Assembly: GCA_949505625.1 (NCBI GenBank)
Contig: CATBQD010000011.1
Coordinates: 1 to 57,598 of the forward strand
Origin: an uncultured Bacilli bacterium
GTDB lineage: Bacteria; Bacillota_I; Bacilli_A; RF39; UBA660
Reading direction: 5' to 3'
Length of the DNA stretch: 57,598 bases
Shown here: positions 49,844 through 57,598 of the stretch, one piece after another
Numbering within the stretch: position 1 is the first letter of the stretch
Layout of the letters: each line of letters starts with the position of its first letter
Translations under genes and position numbers: made by a program
Notes under the pieces: model-generated
What the model was told of the DNA's origin: nothing
Databases searched by the model: none
Seen by the model: only the letters and a program-made list of their open reading frames with translations

Positions 49844-51247
49844 CTACTGTTTAAAATGATCTAGTCTATCTAAAAATTCCTTCGTTACTGCACCACTTGC
49901 TTCTGTTACTTCTTCTATGTCTTTATAAACAACCTTTTTCATTAAAATAAAAGGTATTTCTACGACATGATCTAACTTATGTTTTACAAATACTCGAGCT
50001 CTTACTTTTTCATAATTATGAATTGCCTCTTCTTTTGTGATTGTCTTTTTTCCTTCTGCTTTTGCATTTTCAACGTTCCACATATCATCTTTATTAATTC
50101 CCAATTCCATTATTAATTCATAATGATCAAAATCATTCTTAGAATACATTTCCATTTGATTCATCCCATGACTTACTAGAAAAGTATTCCCTGAAGCACT
50201 AATAACAATCCCTTCTCCTCCTGGAGTTTGATATGATGCTGCTTCTTCAAACGGAAATGTTACTAAAATTTGGTTTGCATTTAAAAATTCGTTTCTAGCA
50301 ATTTCGTAACTATCTGGATTATTAATATATTCAATAAATTTAATAACACTTACTTCTGGCCCACTGCCAGTAAAATAATAATTATCCATATAAAATTCAT
50401 AACTAAACATTCCCTTATTTACAAGTTCTATTTTTTGAATATGGTTCATAGGGATTACAGTATATTCATCTTGATCTATCATATATATTTTTCTATTTGT
50501 CGAAAGTGCTATAACATATTTTTTATCAATAAAAGTTCCATATATGCTCACAAGTGGAAATTCAGTTGGTTCAAACAATATACTCAACTCTTTATTTTCA
50601 CTAATTGCCTCATTTTCTTTTGCAAGTTTACCATATTTAAAACGTTCGTAATAATTAAGCGTCTTTGATATTGAAATATAAGGAGTAAATATATACTTTG
50701 CTGTATTTTCATGACAATAAGAGCGAATAAAACGATATACTTTTGACTTTTCATTTCCAGTGAATTGGTATCCATTCAAAGCAAAGATTAATCCGAAGGT
50801 TCCTGTTCCTGTTACTTTAAAAATACTCATTTCTTCTCTAACTAGCACTTTATAATGCTCTTTATGCACAATAATTAGTCTATCTTTACTTGTCCAAACT
50901 ATCAAATAAGTTTTTCTCATAGTTGCAGTAATTGCATCTATAATTTTCTCATCTTCTGCAATTAATGATAGCAATCTCACATAAGCATCTATTATTTTAT
51001 CTTTTTCCTTTAAATGAAATGGTTCGATTTTATCTAATGTCCTGGTAATTTCCGCAGTACTAATTGCTACTGGAATCTTAAATAATTCAAATCCATTAGG
51101 TGCAGTATAATGGTCTGGATTATCAATTCCTTTTACTCTATCAACTGTTTTATCTTTCATTTCTAGCACTTTATCTTTTAAATTTACATTATTGATGTAA
51201 TCTGTTGCTTGCCTAATTGTATCCCCTAATTTATCTTTTAATGACAT
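49844..51247 (-). CDS. Hypothetical protein with PH-like repeats
   Basis: A 467-aa soluble protein. After an amphipathic N-terminal stretch (about 1-45) it has two long stretches of beta strands ending in helices (about 100-185 and 225-320), each with TKDRLIIVHKEHYKVLVREEMSIFKV or TNRKIYMIDQDEYTVIPMNHIQKIELV type order, which is the arrangement of bacterial PH-like (bPH) domains. Those often sense or bind membranes or peptides. The last 110 residues are mixed. I do not recognise the whole. ATG after AGGAGGAT. The next upstream gene is a PlsC-like acyltransferase with its own terminator between. Confidence 0.5.
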   Translation of the reverse strand: MSLKDKLGDTIRQATDYINNVNLKDKVLEMKDKTVDRVKGIDNPDHYTAPNGFELFKIPVAISTAEITRTLDKIEPFHLKEKDKIIDAYVRLLSLIAEDEKIIDAITATMRKTYLIVWTSKDRLIIVHKEHYKVLVREEMSIFKVTGTGTFGLIFALNGYQFTGNEKSKVYRFIRSYCHENTAKYIFTPYISISKTLNYYERFKYGKLAKENEAISENKELSILFEPTEFPLVSIYGTFIDKKYVIALSTNRKIYMIDQDEYTVIPMNHIQKIELVNKGMFSYEFYMDNYYFTGSGPEVSVIKFIEYINNPDSYEIARNEFLNANQILVTFPFEEAASYQTPGGEGIVISASGNTFLVSHGMNQMEMYSKNDFDHYELIMELGINKDDMWNVENAKAEGKKTITKEEAIHNYEKVRARVFVKHKLDHVVEIPFILMKKVVYKDIEEVTEASGAVTKEFLDRLDHFKQ

Positions 51248-51306
51248 ATTCTATCCTCCTTTTTCCACTCATGCATTTTTCATCTATACTTCATTATTAT
51301 ACCAAA

Positions 51307-51333
51307 AAAGTCTTCTATTCACTAGAAAACTTT
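51307..51333 (-). terminator. Intrinsic terminator of the acyl-ligase/PlsC cluster
   Basis: AAAGTTTTCTA / TAGAAGACTTT 11-bp stem with one G-U pair and a 5-nt loop, followed on the minus strand by TTTTTTGG. Confidence 0.8.
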
Positions 51334-51340
51334 AATTTTT

Positions 51341-51937
51341 TTACATATTAAGATTTTGTTTCATTAGTGCTTCTACTTCATCATGTAAAAATTGATTAGC
51401 TTCTTCTAATGACATATCCCCAACTTTAAATGGTTTTCCATAACGAATTACTAGATTTTTACTTCTAAAAACATAATCACCTGTAATACCAAATGGCACC
51501 AAATAAGAATCTGTTTTACTTGCCATACTAACTGCCCCAAATTTAAATGGCAATAAAAATTCTTTTGTTTTATTTCTAGTTCCTTCTGGAAATAAACCGA
51601 CAGCGCCTCCATCTTTTAAAACTGATAGAGCAAGTTCTTTAGAATGTTCATCTTTTTTGCTTCTATCTACTGAAATACATCCAGTTCCTTTAAAAAACCA
51701 AGCAACTTTTTTATCATCAAAATATTCTTTTTTAGCCATATAATGGATTCCTCTTTTAGTAGCAATAATCGTTAAACATTGGTCATATAAATGTTTATGA
51801 TTTCCAACAATTAAAACAGATCCTGTCGCAGGAATATTCTCTGCCCCTATAATGGTTGGATGATAATACCATTTAAATATAGGACCTAAAATTAATTTTC
51901 CAAATTTATATAAAAAAGGTACTTTTCTATTCATCAT
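51341..51937 (-). CDS. PlsC-type 1-acylglycerol-3-phosphate acyltransferase (last gene of cluster)
   Basis: A 198-aa member of the lysophospholipid acyltransferase family, which adds the second fatty acid to make phosphatidic acid. The HX4D block reads NHKHLYD (about 47-53), and FPEGTRNK (about 115-122) is the second conserved block. IPATGSVLIVGN and VDRSKKD are also shared with its paralogue at 53663-54244. A single hydrophobic stretch near the start could dip into the membrane. The frame begins with a TTG followed by three ATG codons overlapping the end of the ligase gene; the second ATG is six bases from AGGAG and is preferred. Confidence 0.9.
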   Translation of the reverse strand: MMNRKVPFLYKFGKLILGPIFKWYYHPTIIGAENIPATGSVLIVGNHKHLYDQCLTIIATKRGIHYMAKKEYFDDKKVAWFFKGTGCISVDRSKKDEHSKELALSVLKDGGAVGLFPEGTRNKTKEFLLPFKFGAVSMASKTDSYLVPFGITGDYVFRSKNLVIRYGKPFKVGDMSLEEANQFLHDEVEALMKQNLNM

Positions 51938-53660
51938 CATCAACTCCTATATCACTTTGTAGTTTTATAAAGTCTACTTTTCCTAATTTTGTTTTTGGCA
52001 ATTTTTTTCTGTAAACAAACTCAGCTGGGACCATATATTTGGCCAAATTTTTTTTACAATATTCTTTAATTTCTGATTTGATAAATAATCCATGAAATCC
52101 TTCTTTCAGAACAATAAAAGCTTTTGGTACTTCCTGTTTATAAGGATGAGGAATCCCAACTACAGTACATTGTAAAACGGCTGGATGAGATTCAATTATT
52201 TCTTCTATGTGTGCCGGAAAAACATTATATCCACTAGAGATAATCATTCTTTTTTGTCTTCCCTTATAAAAGATAAAACCGTCTTCATCCATATATCCTA
52301 AATCTCCAGTATGTAACCATACATGACCATCTTTATGAACTTGTAAAGCTTCATTAGTTTCTGCCTCATTATTTAAGTATCCCATCATTAAAGCTTTTGT
52401 ATGAACGACAATTTCCCCAACTTCATTTGGTTTTAATGTTTCTCTTGTAGAAGGATTAATTATTTTTACATAATTTCCTGCCAATGGGATTCCAACAGAG
52501 CCACTTTTATTGACATCATCTGCTGCTAAACAAACAGCTGCTAGTGCTTCTGATAATCCATAACCTTGAGTAATTCTTGCACTTGAATTATGTGCTTTAA
52601 AATACTCATTAATTTTATTTTCTAAATTACTATTTAAAAGATCTCCACCACTTACTGCATATTTTAAAAATGATAAGTCTAAATGTTTGATATTATGATT
52701 CTCAGATAAAGCTTCGAATAAAGTAGGGACTCCCAAAACACATGTTGGCTTTGTTTTTTTAAATAAAACATCAAATTTTTTAGAATCAAATTGTGGAACT
52801 AAAATTGTATAACAACCAAGCGCTAAAGGAGTATGCATTAATACGCTTAATCCAAAACCATGAAAATTTGGCATAATTGCCAAGCAACAATCTCCAGGTT
52901 TTAATTGTTTTAAAGAAATCTGCTCTTGTTTGGCGGCTAAAATAAAGGCCCTATTTTGAATTACTACGTTTTTAGGAGTTCCACTTGTCCCACCACTATG
53001 AATGATTACAGCTGGAGTATCTTTTCCAAATTTGGTATCAATTCTTTCTCTTAAACTCTTTGACAGATTCATAAATTGTTTCCAACTAAAAAATTGTTCC
53101 TTTTTTGGATATTTTAGAAACTTTCTTCCTTGTGTTAATTTATAGCCAATCTTCATAAAAAATCCCATAGAATCACTGGCTGAAACAAAAATTACTTTTT
53201 TTACTTTCGTTTCTTCTATATTTTTTTCTATTTTCTGATAAAACATATCAATCATAACTAAATATTTGCTTTCCGTGGAAATTAAGTTTTCTTTAATTTC
53301 TTCTTCTGCTGATAAAGGATGAAGCATGTTTGCAATCGCTCCTAATTTATTAAGTCCATATAACGCTATCAAGACCTCAGGTACATTTGGCATACATAAT
53401 GTTACAATGTCTCCTTTTTTTACCCCTAACACTTTAAATGCGGCTGCTGATGCATCAATTTGATTTAAGAAGGTTTTATAATTCGTTTTTTTTCTAAAAT
53501 ATTCATATGCGGTATAGCTTGGATATTTTGCTGCACTTCTTTTCACTTGTTCATACATACTAATATTTGGAATTTTAATATTTAAATCTTCTTCTTTATA
53601 ATATTTACTCCATGGAGCTGGTATTTCTTTTTTTCTTCTAAAAATATCAAATATGGACAT
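51927..53660 (-). CDS. AMP-dependent acyl-CoA ligase/synthetase
   Basis: A 577-aa ANL-superfamily enzyme that activates a fatty acid as an adenylate and transfers it to CoA or a carrier protein. Motifs are the P-loop IIHSGGTSGTPKNV (about 218-231), the YGLSEA motif (about 373-378), HTGDLGYMDEDGF with the ribose-binding Asp, and KRMIISSGYNVFP. The C-terminal catalytic lysine region is KLPKTKLGKVDF. Being sandwiched between two PlsC genes with overlaps on one side and a 2-bp gap on the other, it probably supplies acyl groups for phospholipid synthesis from external fatty acids. Chain length cannot be deduced. Confidence 0.9.
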   Translation of the reverse strand: MSIFDIFRRKKEIPAPWSKYYKEEDLNIKIPNISMYEQVKRSAAKYPSYTAYEYFRKKTNYKTFLNQIDASAAAFKVLGVKKGDIVTLCMPNVPEVLIALYGLNKLGAIANMLHPLSAEEEIKENLISTESKYLVMIDMFYQKIEKNIEETKVKKVIFVSASDSMGFFMKIGYKLTQGRKFLKYPKKEQFFSWKQFMNLSKSLRERIDTKFGKDTPAVIIHSGGTSGTPKNVVIQNRAFILAAKQEQISLKQLKPGDCCLAIMPNFHGFGLSVLMHTPLALGCYTILVPQFDSKKFDVLFKKTKPTCVLGVPTLFEALSENHNIKHLDLSFLKYAVSGGDLLNSNLENKINEYFKAHNSSARITQGYGLSEALAAVCLAADDVNKSGSVGIPLAGNYVKIINPSTRETLKPNEVGEIVVHTKALMMGYLNNEAETNEALQVHKDGHVWLHTGDLGYMDEDGFIFYKGRQKRMIISSGYNVFPAHIEEIIESHPAVLQCTVVGIPHPYKQEVPKAFIVLKEGFHGLFIKSEIKEYCKKNLAKYMVPAEFVYRKKLPKTKLGKVDFIKLQSDIGVDDDE

Positions 53661-53662
53661 TA

Positions 53663-54244
53663 CTAATCACCTCTCATTAAATTTCCAATTGTGTTTTGTA
53701 ATTTTCCTTTTTCTTTTTCTAAATCATCATTATCAATAGATATTGCATTTCCAAATATAATTTTTAAGTTCTTAGAAAACAAAGAATAATTTCCTGATAT
53801 TGCAAAAGGTACTACTTTTGTATTTGTATCTTTTGCCATTTTAATAGCTCCCATTTTAAATGGCAGCATCTTTCCTTTTTCCTTTTCTGTCGTACCTTCT
53901 GGGAAAATTCCAATTAATTGTTCCTCTTTTAAATATAATTCTGCCATTTCTAAAGATTTATGGTCTTTTCTACTGCGGTCAACAGGGATAAGTCCCATAT
54001 TTCCAAAAATAAGCTTCTTTGGCCCTTTCCACAATTCTTTTTTTGCTAGAAAATGAATAGAGCGCTTTGTAGAACTCATTAAAAGTAAACAATCAAAATT
54101 ACTTGTATGATTTCCAGCTAAGATAATTCTTCCAGAAGCTGGAATCTTTTCTTTTCCTATTATCTTAGGTGTGAAAAAAGTCTTAAATAATACTGTGATA
54201 ATAGGCCTAGCAAAACGATATAATAAAGTATCTTTCTTCTTCAT
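53663..54244 (-). CDS. PlsC-type acyltransferase (first gene of cluster)
   Basis: A 193-aa acyltransferase with NHTSNFD (HX4D block, about 45-51) and FPEGTTEKEK (about 113-122), in which the usual arginine after FPEGT is threonine. The order of words and the VDRSRKD element match the gene at 51341-51937, so these are paralogues that may use different acyl donors or glycerol positions. ATG after GAGGTAAAA. Followed after 2 bp by the acyl ligase gene. It starts the cluster PlsC-ligase-PlsC. Confidence 0.9.
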   Translation of the reverse strand: MKKKDTLLYRFARPIITVLFKTFFTPKIIGKEKIPASGRIILAGNHTSNFDCLLLMSSTKRSIHFLAKKELWKGPKKLIFGNMGLIPVDRSRKDHKSLEMAELYLKEEQLIGIFPEGTTEKEKGKMLPFKMGAIKMAKDTNTKVVPFAISGNYSLFSKNLKIIFGNAISIDNDDLEKEKGKLQNTIGNLMRGD

Positions 54245-54297
54245 ATTTTTACCTCTACTCTATTATATCAAAATCTATCTAAAAATAAAACTAAAAG

Positions 54298-54326
54298 AAA
54301 ATAGCTACTTTCATTGTAGCTATTTT
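54298..54326 (-). terminator. Intrinsic terminator of the TPR-like gene
   Basis: Perfect 11-bp stem AAAATAGCTAC / GTAGCTATTTT with a 7-nt loop, overlapping the stop codon at 54320, then TTTTAG on the minus strand. Confidence 0.8.
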
Positions 54327-55450
54327 GTAAGTACAAATGGTTTTGAACTTTCTGTAATTCGATTTTTATAAAATTTTTTGTTTTTTCTAATTTCATCTAA
54401 TAATTTTTTTACTTGTTCTGTTTTATTTTTTTGTCTCTCAACTTGTTTTAAATATTCATCTCCTAATGAATAACTACCCTCTGTATAACTATTTTTAGCA
54501 AGCAATAATAAGAAAAGCATAATTTGTTCTTTCCCTAAAGAAAACATATTTGCTACTTCTTCTACAGTCGTTCCATTTGATACAAAAGCTGTCATTTCTT
54601 CAATAGCATTTAATCCAAAACAATCATTCGCCTTATTTTCAAACTCGGATTCCTCAAATGGTACAAAATATTTCTTATCTTCTTTCTTCATATTCTTTCT
54701 ATTTAATTCTTCAATTAGAACTGAAAACCTACTCTTTTTTCCTCTATTTTTATACAAAGAATCGGCAATTGCTAAAAAGTCAGCTGCATTTCTTGTTTGT
54801 CCTATTTTCATATACGAAATACCTAATCTGCCACATAAATATGGAGACGGTTTTCGCAAATGAGAGAATGCTTCTAAATAATATCTAATACATTTCCTAA
54901 ATTTATTTTCACTATAAGCTTTATCACCTGAATTAACTAAATCGTTAATATCCACTTGTGTATCTATATGAAATTTCAATACCATCTTTTGTTTTTCGGC
55001 ACTACTATCTATTGTTGTGAGTACTTCTAAACAAGGAATCGCTCTCACAAAATTATGTATTTTGTTTCTTCTTTCTTCAGACATTGGTTTTAAAATTACA
55101 ACGCCTTTTTTTCTCTCAAGCAATCTACTTTTTTCTTCTAAAAACTTCCAATCTGGATCTTTTGTATCAATTTCAATCCTTTCTATTTCTTTATGTAATA
55201 TAGAAAGTAAAACTCCTGGGCTTTGAACACCAGAATATTTCTGATCTAAAGAATTATCTAGCAAAATATTTTGCCTTATTATTCCCAGATATTCATAACT
55301 ACCATCTTGGCTTTGAATTAATCTACCAGTTTCTATTAAGTAGGCAATTTCACCAATATGAAAACCAAACTCTTTCAGAATACTTGTTGTCAAAATACGT
55401 CCTTTGTTCTGCCACTTTTCTATCTTGTCTAAATTACTTTTTGTAATCAT
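54320..55450 (-). CDS. TPR-like protein with AbiEi-type N-terminal helix-turn-helix
   Basis: A 376-aa soluble protein. The first 55 residues (EKWQNKGRILTTSILKEFGF, then a G-R-L-I and Y-E-Y-L-G strand pair) resemble the winged-helix N-terminus of the AbiEi antitoxin family. A middle helical part (about 175-245) shows tetratricopeptide-like spacing (GDKAYSENKFRKCIRYYLEAF, LGISYMKIGQTRNAADFLAIADSLY). A helix-turn-helix-like NGTTVEEVANMFSLGKEQI occurs near 300. No AbiEii toxin gene is next to it. The start at 55450 follows AGGGGGAAT; an upstream in-frame start has no site. Function unknown. Confidence 0.6.
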   Translation of the reverse strand: MITKSNLDKIEKWQNKGRILTTSILKEFGFHIGEIAYLIETGRLIQSQDGSYEYLGIIRQNILLDNSLDQKYSGVQSPGVLLSILHKEIERIEIDTKDPDWKFLEEKSRLLERKKGVVILKPMSEERRNKIHNFVRAIPCLEVLTTIDSSAEKQKMVLKFHIDTQVDINDLVNSGDKAYSENKFRKCIRYYLEAFSHLRKPSPYLCGRLGISYMKIGQTRNAADFLAIADSLYKNRGKKSRFSVLIEELNRKNMKKEDKKYFVPFEESEFENKANDCFGLNAIEEMTAFVSNGTTVEEVANMFSLGKEQIMLFLLLLAKNSYTEGSYSLGDEYLKQVERQKNKTEQVKKLLDEIRKNKKFYKNRITESSKPFVLTK

Positions 55451-55550
55451 ATTGATTCCCCCTATCATTATAATACACAATTTTTCTTCTGAATTCAAGG
55501 AAGAATATGACAATATTATTTAAAATAATAAAATTTAACTGAAATAAAAA

Positions 55551-55566
55551 AAGAGCCAAAGCTCTT
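55551..55566 (-). terminator. Intrinsic terminator of the gene at 55565-56746
   Basis: AAGAGC / GCTCTT stem with a 4-nt loop, followed on the minus strand by seven T, overlapping the stop codon at 55565. Confidence 0.8.
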
Positions 55567-56746
55567 ATTTAATGTTTTTATCATATTCAATATCAGAAAC
55601 TTCATATTTTCTTCTTTTTGAAATTGCCCCTAATACTTTAGTAGAGAACCATCCCAAAACTGCTAAAATAAAGAAATATAGGACTCCAAAAATCGTAAAT
55701 TCTGGTGCTGTTTCTGTTAATAAACCTATAATTGCAGCTCCTGCACTCATTGATGTTACAATCGTCAAACTATCTACTGATTTATTTGTTACATCTTGTT
55801 TAATTCCCTCAAACAATTTTTGAGCTGACCCCACATAGTTCTTTGTCATTGTCCATAAATATTTAATATAATTCAAAGTATCCCGTAATGTTTCATAGCG
55901 ATATCCTGAAATTGCTAAAAACTCTGCTAATTCAGAATCGCTTTTGGCTATTTTTTCTCTTGTTGCAATATAAGTGCTCATTTGATCAATTCTACCATCG
56001 ATTAAATTAATTGTTTTTGCGTATCCTTCTAGCTTAGTTGTAAATTTAATAATTTCTGATCCTTTTACATTAACATTTTCTTTTACTGCATCTATTTTTT
56101 CCCAGATAATTCTATGCATATTTAAATAACGATGTAATTGTCCTTTAAATTCACGAATAAATACTTGCTCTTCAATATATCTTTCAATATTATCAAAAGA
56201 TTGTTTTTTGTTATTGATAAAATAATATTTGTCACCTCTAATTACATCATATTTATCATTTACAAATTCAAAATATTTTTGTTTTTCTGTTCTTGATAAT
56301 AAATCTGAGATTTCCTCTTTATTTGCATTATCACAAACAACAAAATATGGATAGACTGTTTCTATATTTGCTAATTCTTTAGGAACAGGAGCTCCTAAAC
56401 TAAACAAATAACTAAACGCTGGAGATAATCGATTCTCATAATAATCTCTTACATGTTCAATATCAGCAAATAAAGTGTCCTCGCTAACTTTCTGATTATT
56501 TAAAACAATTAATCCATCTTCAAATATTCTTACTTTAATATTTAATGCAGTTGTAAATTCTATAAATTCTTCTCCGGCTACACCATAATCAATTTTTCCT
56601 ATTTCTAAATTTTTTCTATATTCCATCATTTTTTCTGGATCTAAATCTAATTGAGACTTGCAATCTCTTAAAAAATCATAAATTTCTGATAATTGTAGCA
56701 TAGTTCTTTGAAACCAGCCACCTATATAAACATTACTAATTTTCAT
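55565..56746 (-). CDS. Membrane-anchored protein of unknown function
   Basis: A 393-aa protein. The N-terminal 165 residues are soluble and alpha/beta; NIKVRIFEDGLIVLNN and LSPAFSYLFSLGAPVPKEL stand out. From 190 to 320 it is helical with coiled-coil character (ATREKIAKSDSELAEFLAISGYRYETLRDTLNYI). The C-terminus has two hydrophobic segments (about 330-348 and 352-372) forming a hairpin, then a basic tail. This layout, a soluble domain then coiled coil then two C-terminal helices, recalls the CorA-like/RMD1 (DUF155) group, but I cannot confirm it. ATG after AGGAGTG. It is 10 bp from the acetyltransferase gene upstream. Confidence 0.5.
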   Translation of the reverse strand: MKISNVYIGGWFQRTMLQLSEIYDFLRDCKSQLDLDPEKMMEYRKNLEIGKIDYGVAGEEFIEFTTALNIKVRIFEDGLIVLNNQKVSEDTLFADIEHVRDYYENRLSPAFSYLFSLGAPVPKELANIETVYPYFVVCDNANKEEISDLLSRTEKQKYFEFVNDKYDVIRGDKYYFINNKKQSFDNIERYIEEQVFIREFKGQLHRYLNMHRIIWEKIDAVKENVNVKGSEIIKFTTKLEGYAKTINLIDGRIDQMSTYIATREKIAKSDSELAEFLAISGYRYETLRDTLNYIKYLWTMTKNYVGSAQKLFEGIKQDVTNKSVDSLTIVTSMSAGAAIIGLLTETAPEFTIFGVLYFFILAVLGWFSTKVLGAISKRRKYEVSDIEYDKNIK

Positions 56747-56756
56747 ATGTACACTC

Positions 56757-57197
56757 CTAACTTATTGTTTTTGAAAAAAATGCTGCATCATTTACTACAA
56801 ATCCATAACTCTTGTAACATGCATGGGCAGGCTGTCTAAAATTCTTAGACCAAAGTTCCATAACAACACAACCGTTTTCTTTAGAAATACGTTCACATTC
56901 AACTAACATTTTAGTTGCAATATTATGTCTTCGGTACTCTGGCTTGACACATACATGGTTTAAGATTGAGTATGTATTCATATCCTCATAAATTGTTGGT
57001 ATAATTGTTATTTTGCTATGGGCTATTACTTTTCCTTCTGTGATGCCAATCAAATAAATTTGATTCTTATCATGTTCTGTTTCTAAAAATACTCTTTTTG
57101 CATACTCTATATTGGTATTTTCATTAAAGCATTCATTGCACAATTCAATAATGGCTTCCACATCATCTATTGTTGCTATTTTAAAACTGACTTCCAT
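56757..57197 (-). CDS. GNAT-family N-acetyltransferase
   Basis: A 146-aa GNAT acyltransferase. The acetyl-CoA-binding loop appears as VKPEYRRHNIATKMLVECE (about 87-105), with the R-x-x-G/N-x-A form of motif A, followed by ELWSKNFRQPAHACYKSYGF, a motif B with the usual N-x-x-A-x-x-x-Y-x-x-x-G-F pattern. It would move acetyl from CoA to a small amine or protein; the substrate is not visible. ATG after AAGAAGG. It is the first gene of a probable transcript with the gene at 55565. Confidence 0.85.
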   Translation of the reverse strand: MEVSFKIATIDDVEAIIELCNECFNENTNIEYAKRVFLETEHDKNQIYLIGITEGKVIAHSKITIIPTIYEDMNTYSILNHVCVKPEYRRHNIATKMLVECERISKENGCVVMELWSKNFRQPAHACYKSYGFVVNDAAFFSKTIS

Positions 57198-57453
57198 AAA
57201 TCCTTCTTTCTAGTTCTTCTATCATTTTCAATCGGTCAATAATTGAATGTTAAGAACCTTATTCTTATTATTAGTATAACAAATTTATTTTTGTTTTCAA
57301 AACATTTATAAAAATATTAACACTTTTTTACATTTTCTAATATCCTAAGCTATTAATAAATCTTAAAAATATATATTTTTTTAATAAGCTTTTTCCATAT
57401 AGAAATATTTTTTTAATTATAGTATAATTTTTTTATGATATTGGAGGTTTTAT
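57198..57453. other. 256-bp intergenic region between divergent genes
   Basis: Very AT-rich; no gene seen. It holds a TATAAT at 57423-57428 (plus strand) with a weak -35, and a GGAGG at 57443-57447 six bases before the ATG of the next gene. The minus-strand promoter for the acetyltransferase is not clear. Confidence 0.5.
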
Positions 57454-57557
57454 ATGAAAAAACGTATTATTTTAGACACAGATATATATAACGAAATAGA
57501 TGACCAGTTTGCTTTATCCTACGTTCTAAAATCAAAAGAAGAATTAATGCTAGAAGC
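57454..57557 (+). CDS. Nucleoside hydrolase, 5' fragment
   Basis: Only 34 codons and two bases remain before the adapter. The sequence KKRIILDTDIYNEIDDQFAL is the start of an inosine-uridine-preferring nucleoside hydrolase: the DTD-x(4)-IDD aspartate cluster that binds calcium and ribose. The enzyme splits nucleosides into base and ribose. The position with NEIDDQFAL rather than GDDIDDALAL is seen in some subgroups. ATG after GGAGG. The last codons read through into the adapter are not biological. Confidence 0.8.
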
Positions 57558-57598
57558 AGATCGGAAGAGCACACGTCAGAACTCCAGTCACGTCGTAA
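57558..57598. other. Sequencing adapter at right contig end
   Basis: AGATCGGAAGAGCACACGTC and the following bases match the Illumina TruSeq read-2 adapter with one change, then TCAC and seven bases that may be part of a sample index. The first 30 bases are the reverse complement of 1-30. Confidence 0.95.

Noticed and set aside
54320-55450. Type IV toxin-antitoxin (AbiEi/AbiEii) system
   Set aside because: Only an N-terminal winged helix of AbiEi type is visible; the neighbour is not a nucleotidyltransferase toxin.

Overview
This is a 57.6 kb AT-rich piece of bacterial chromosome. It is bounded on both sides by Illumina-type adapter sequence (1-30 and 57558-57598, perfect reverse complements over 30 nt), so it is a linear assembly contig and the genes at each end are cut. 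The gene content points to Bacillota, class Bacilli: fused SecDF, RNase HIII, UppP, a SpoVB-type flippase, a ComN-like protein, YneF, a SirA-like protein and a LexA of Bacillus type. TGA is used as a stop (for example the ends of the genes at 38432 and 43173), so the standard bacterial code applies and Mycoplasma code 4 is excluded. Low GC and lone pseudopilin genes suggest an uncultured gut lineage (RF39- or Erysipelotrichales-like); that last step is inference. Almost all genes lie on the minus strand. I see no tRNA, rRNA, CRISPR array or insertion sequence, and no gap above 300 nt without a gene.

Layout. 0-13 kb: cut membrane protein, GH25 lysozyme, large pseudopilin, uppP, gmk, an SOS-promoted SPL-type radical SAM gene, a kinase-like protein, a divergent pair (papain-like membrane protein and PD-(D/E)XK-like membrane protein), an Ig/NodB deacetylase, a TtcA-like protein, a thioredoxin-like lipoprotein, a Fic protein with an altered active site, trxA and cvpA. 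13-29 kb: housekeeping genes (rnhC, AI-2E-type permease, dtd, relA/spoT, secDF, tgt, murF), two small pseudopilins, a SpoVB-like flippase and two phosphoesterases. 29-33 kb: an SOS block of yneF, a sirA-like gene, a 48-codon membrane micro-protein, lexA and tkt, syntenic with the Bacillus lexA-yneA-tkt-sirA-yneF region. 33-38 kb: XRE regulator, queH, rhomboid, tspO, rluD, lspA, paired lipoproteins. 38-48.6 kb: an NAD block (nrtR, pncC-like, nadD, nadK, nadE, pncB, pncA) carrying an unusual radical-SAM cassette. 48.7-57 kb: uncharacterised genes and an acyl-ligase/PlsC cluster.

Main result. The pncA-pncB-Nudix operon runs into an RlmN/Cfr-like radical SAM gene (43970-44758), a second radical SAM gene with a CX11CX2C motif, a small methyltransferase gene, and a 39-codon gene at 42651-42770 with an excellent Shine-Dalgarno. 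The RlmN-like protein stops before the C-terminal segment that carries the methylated cysteine in RlmN and Cfr. The 39-residue peptide contains exactly that hallmark (AACGQL). I read this as a split RlmN-like enzyme whose methyl-carrying cysteine is supplied in trans by a micro-protein encoded three genes away.

Second result. Two promoters, for the SPL-type gene and for the 48-aa micro-protein next to lexA, share one architecture: consensus -35, a 17-bp spacer filled by a LexA box, and TATAAT. The micro-protein looks like a SosA/YneA-type division inhibitor. The next gene downstream is a SirA-like (DnaA inhibitor) gene whose start codon lies in a 13-bp inverted repeat, so the SOS response may here restrain both division and replication initiation.
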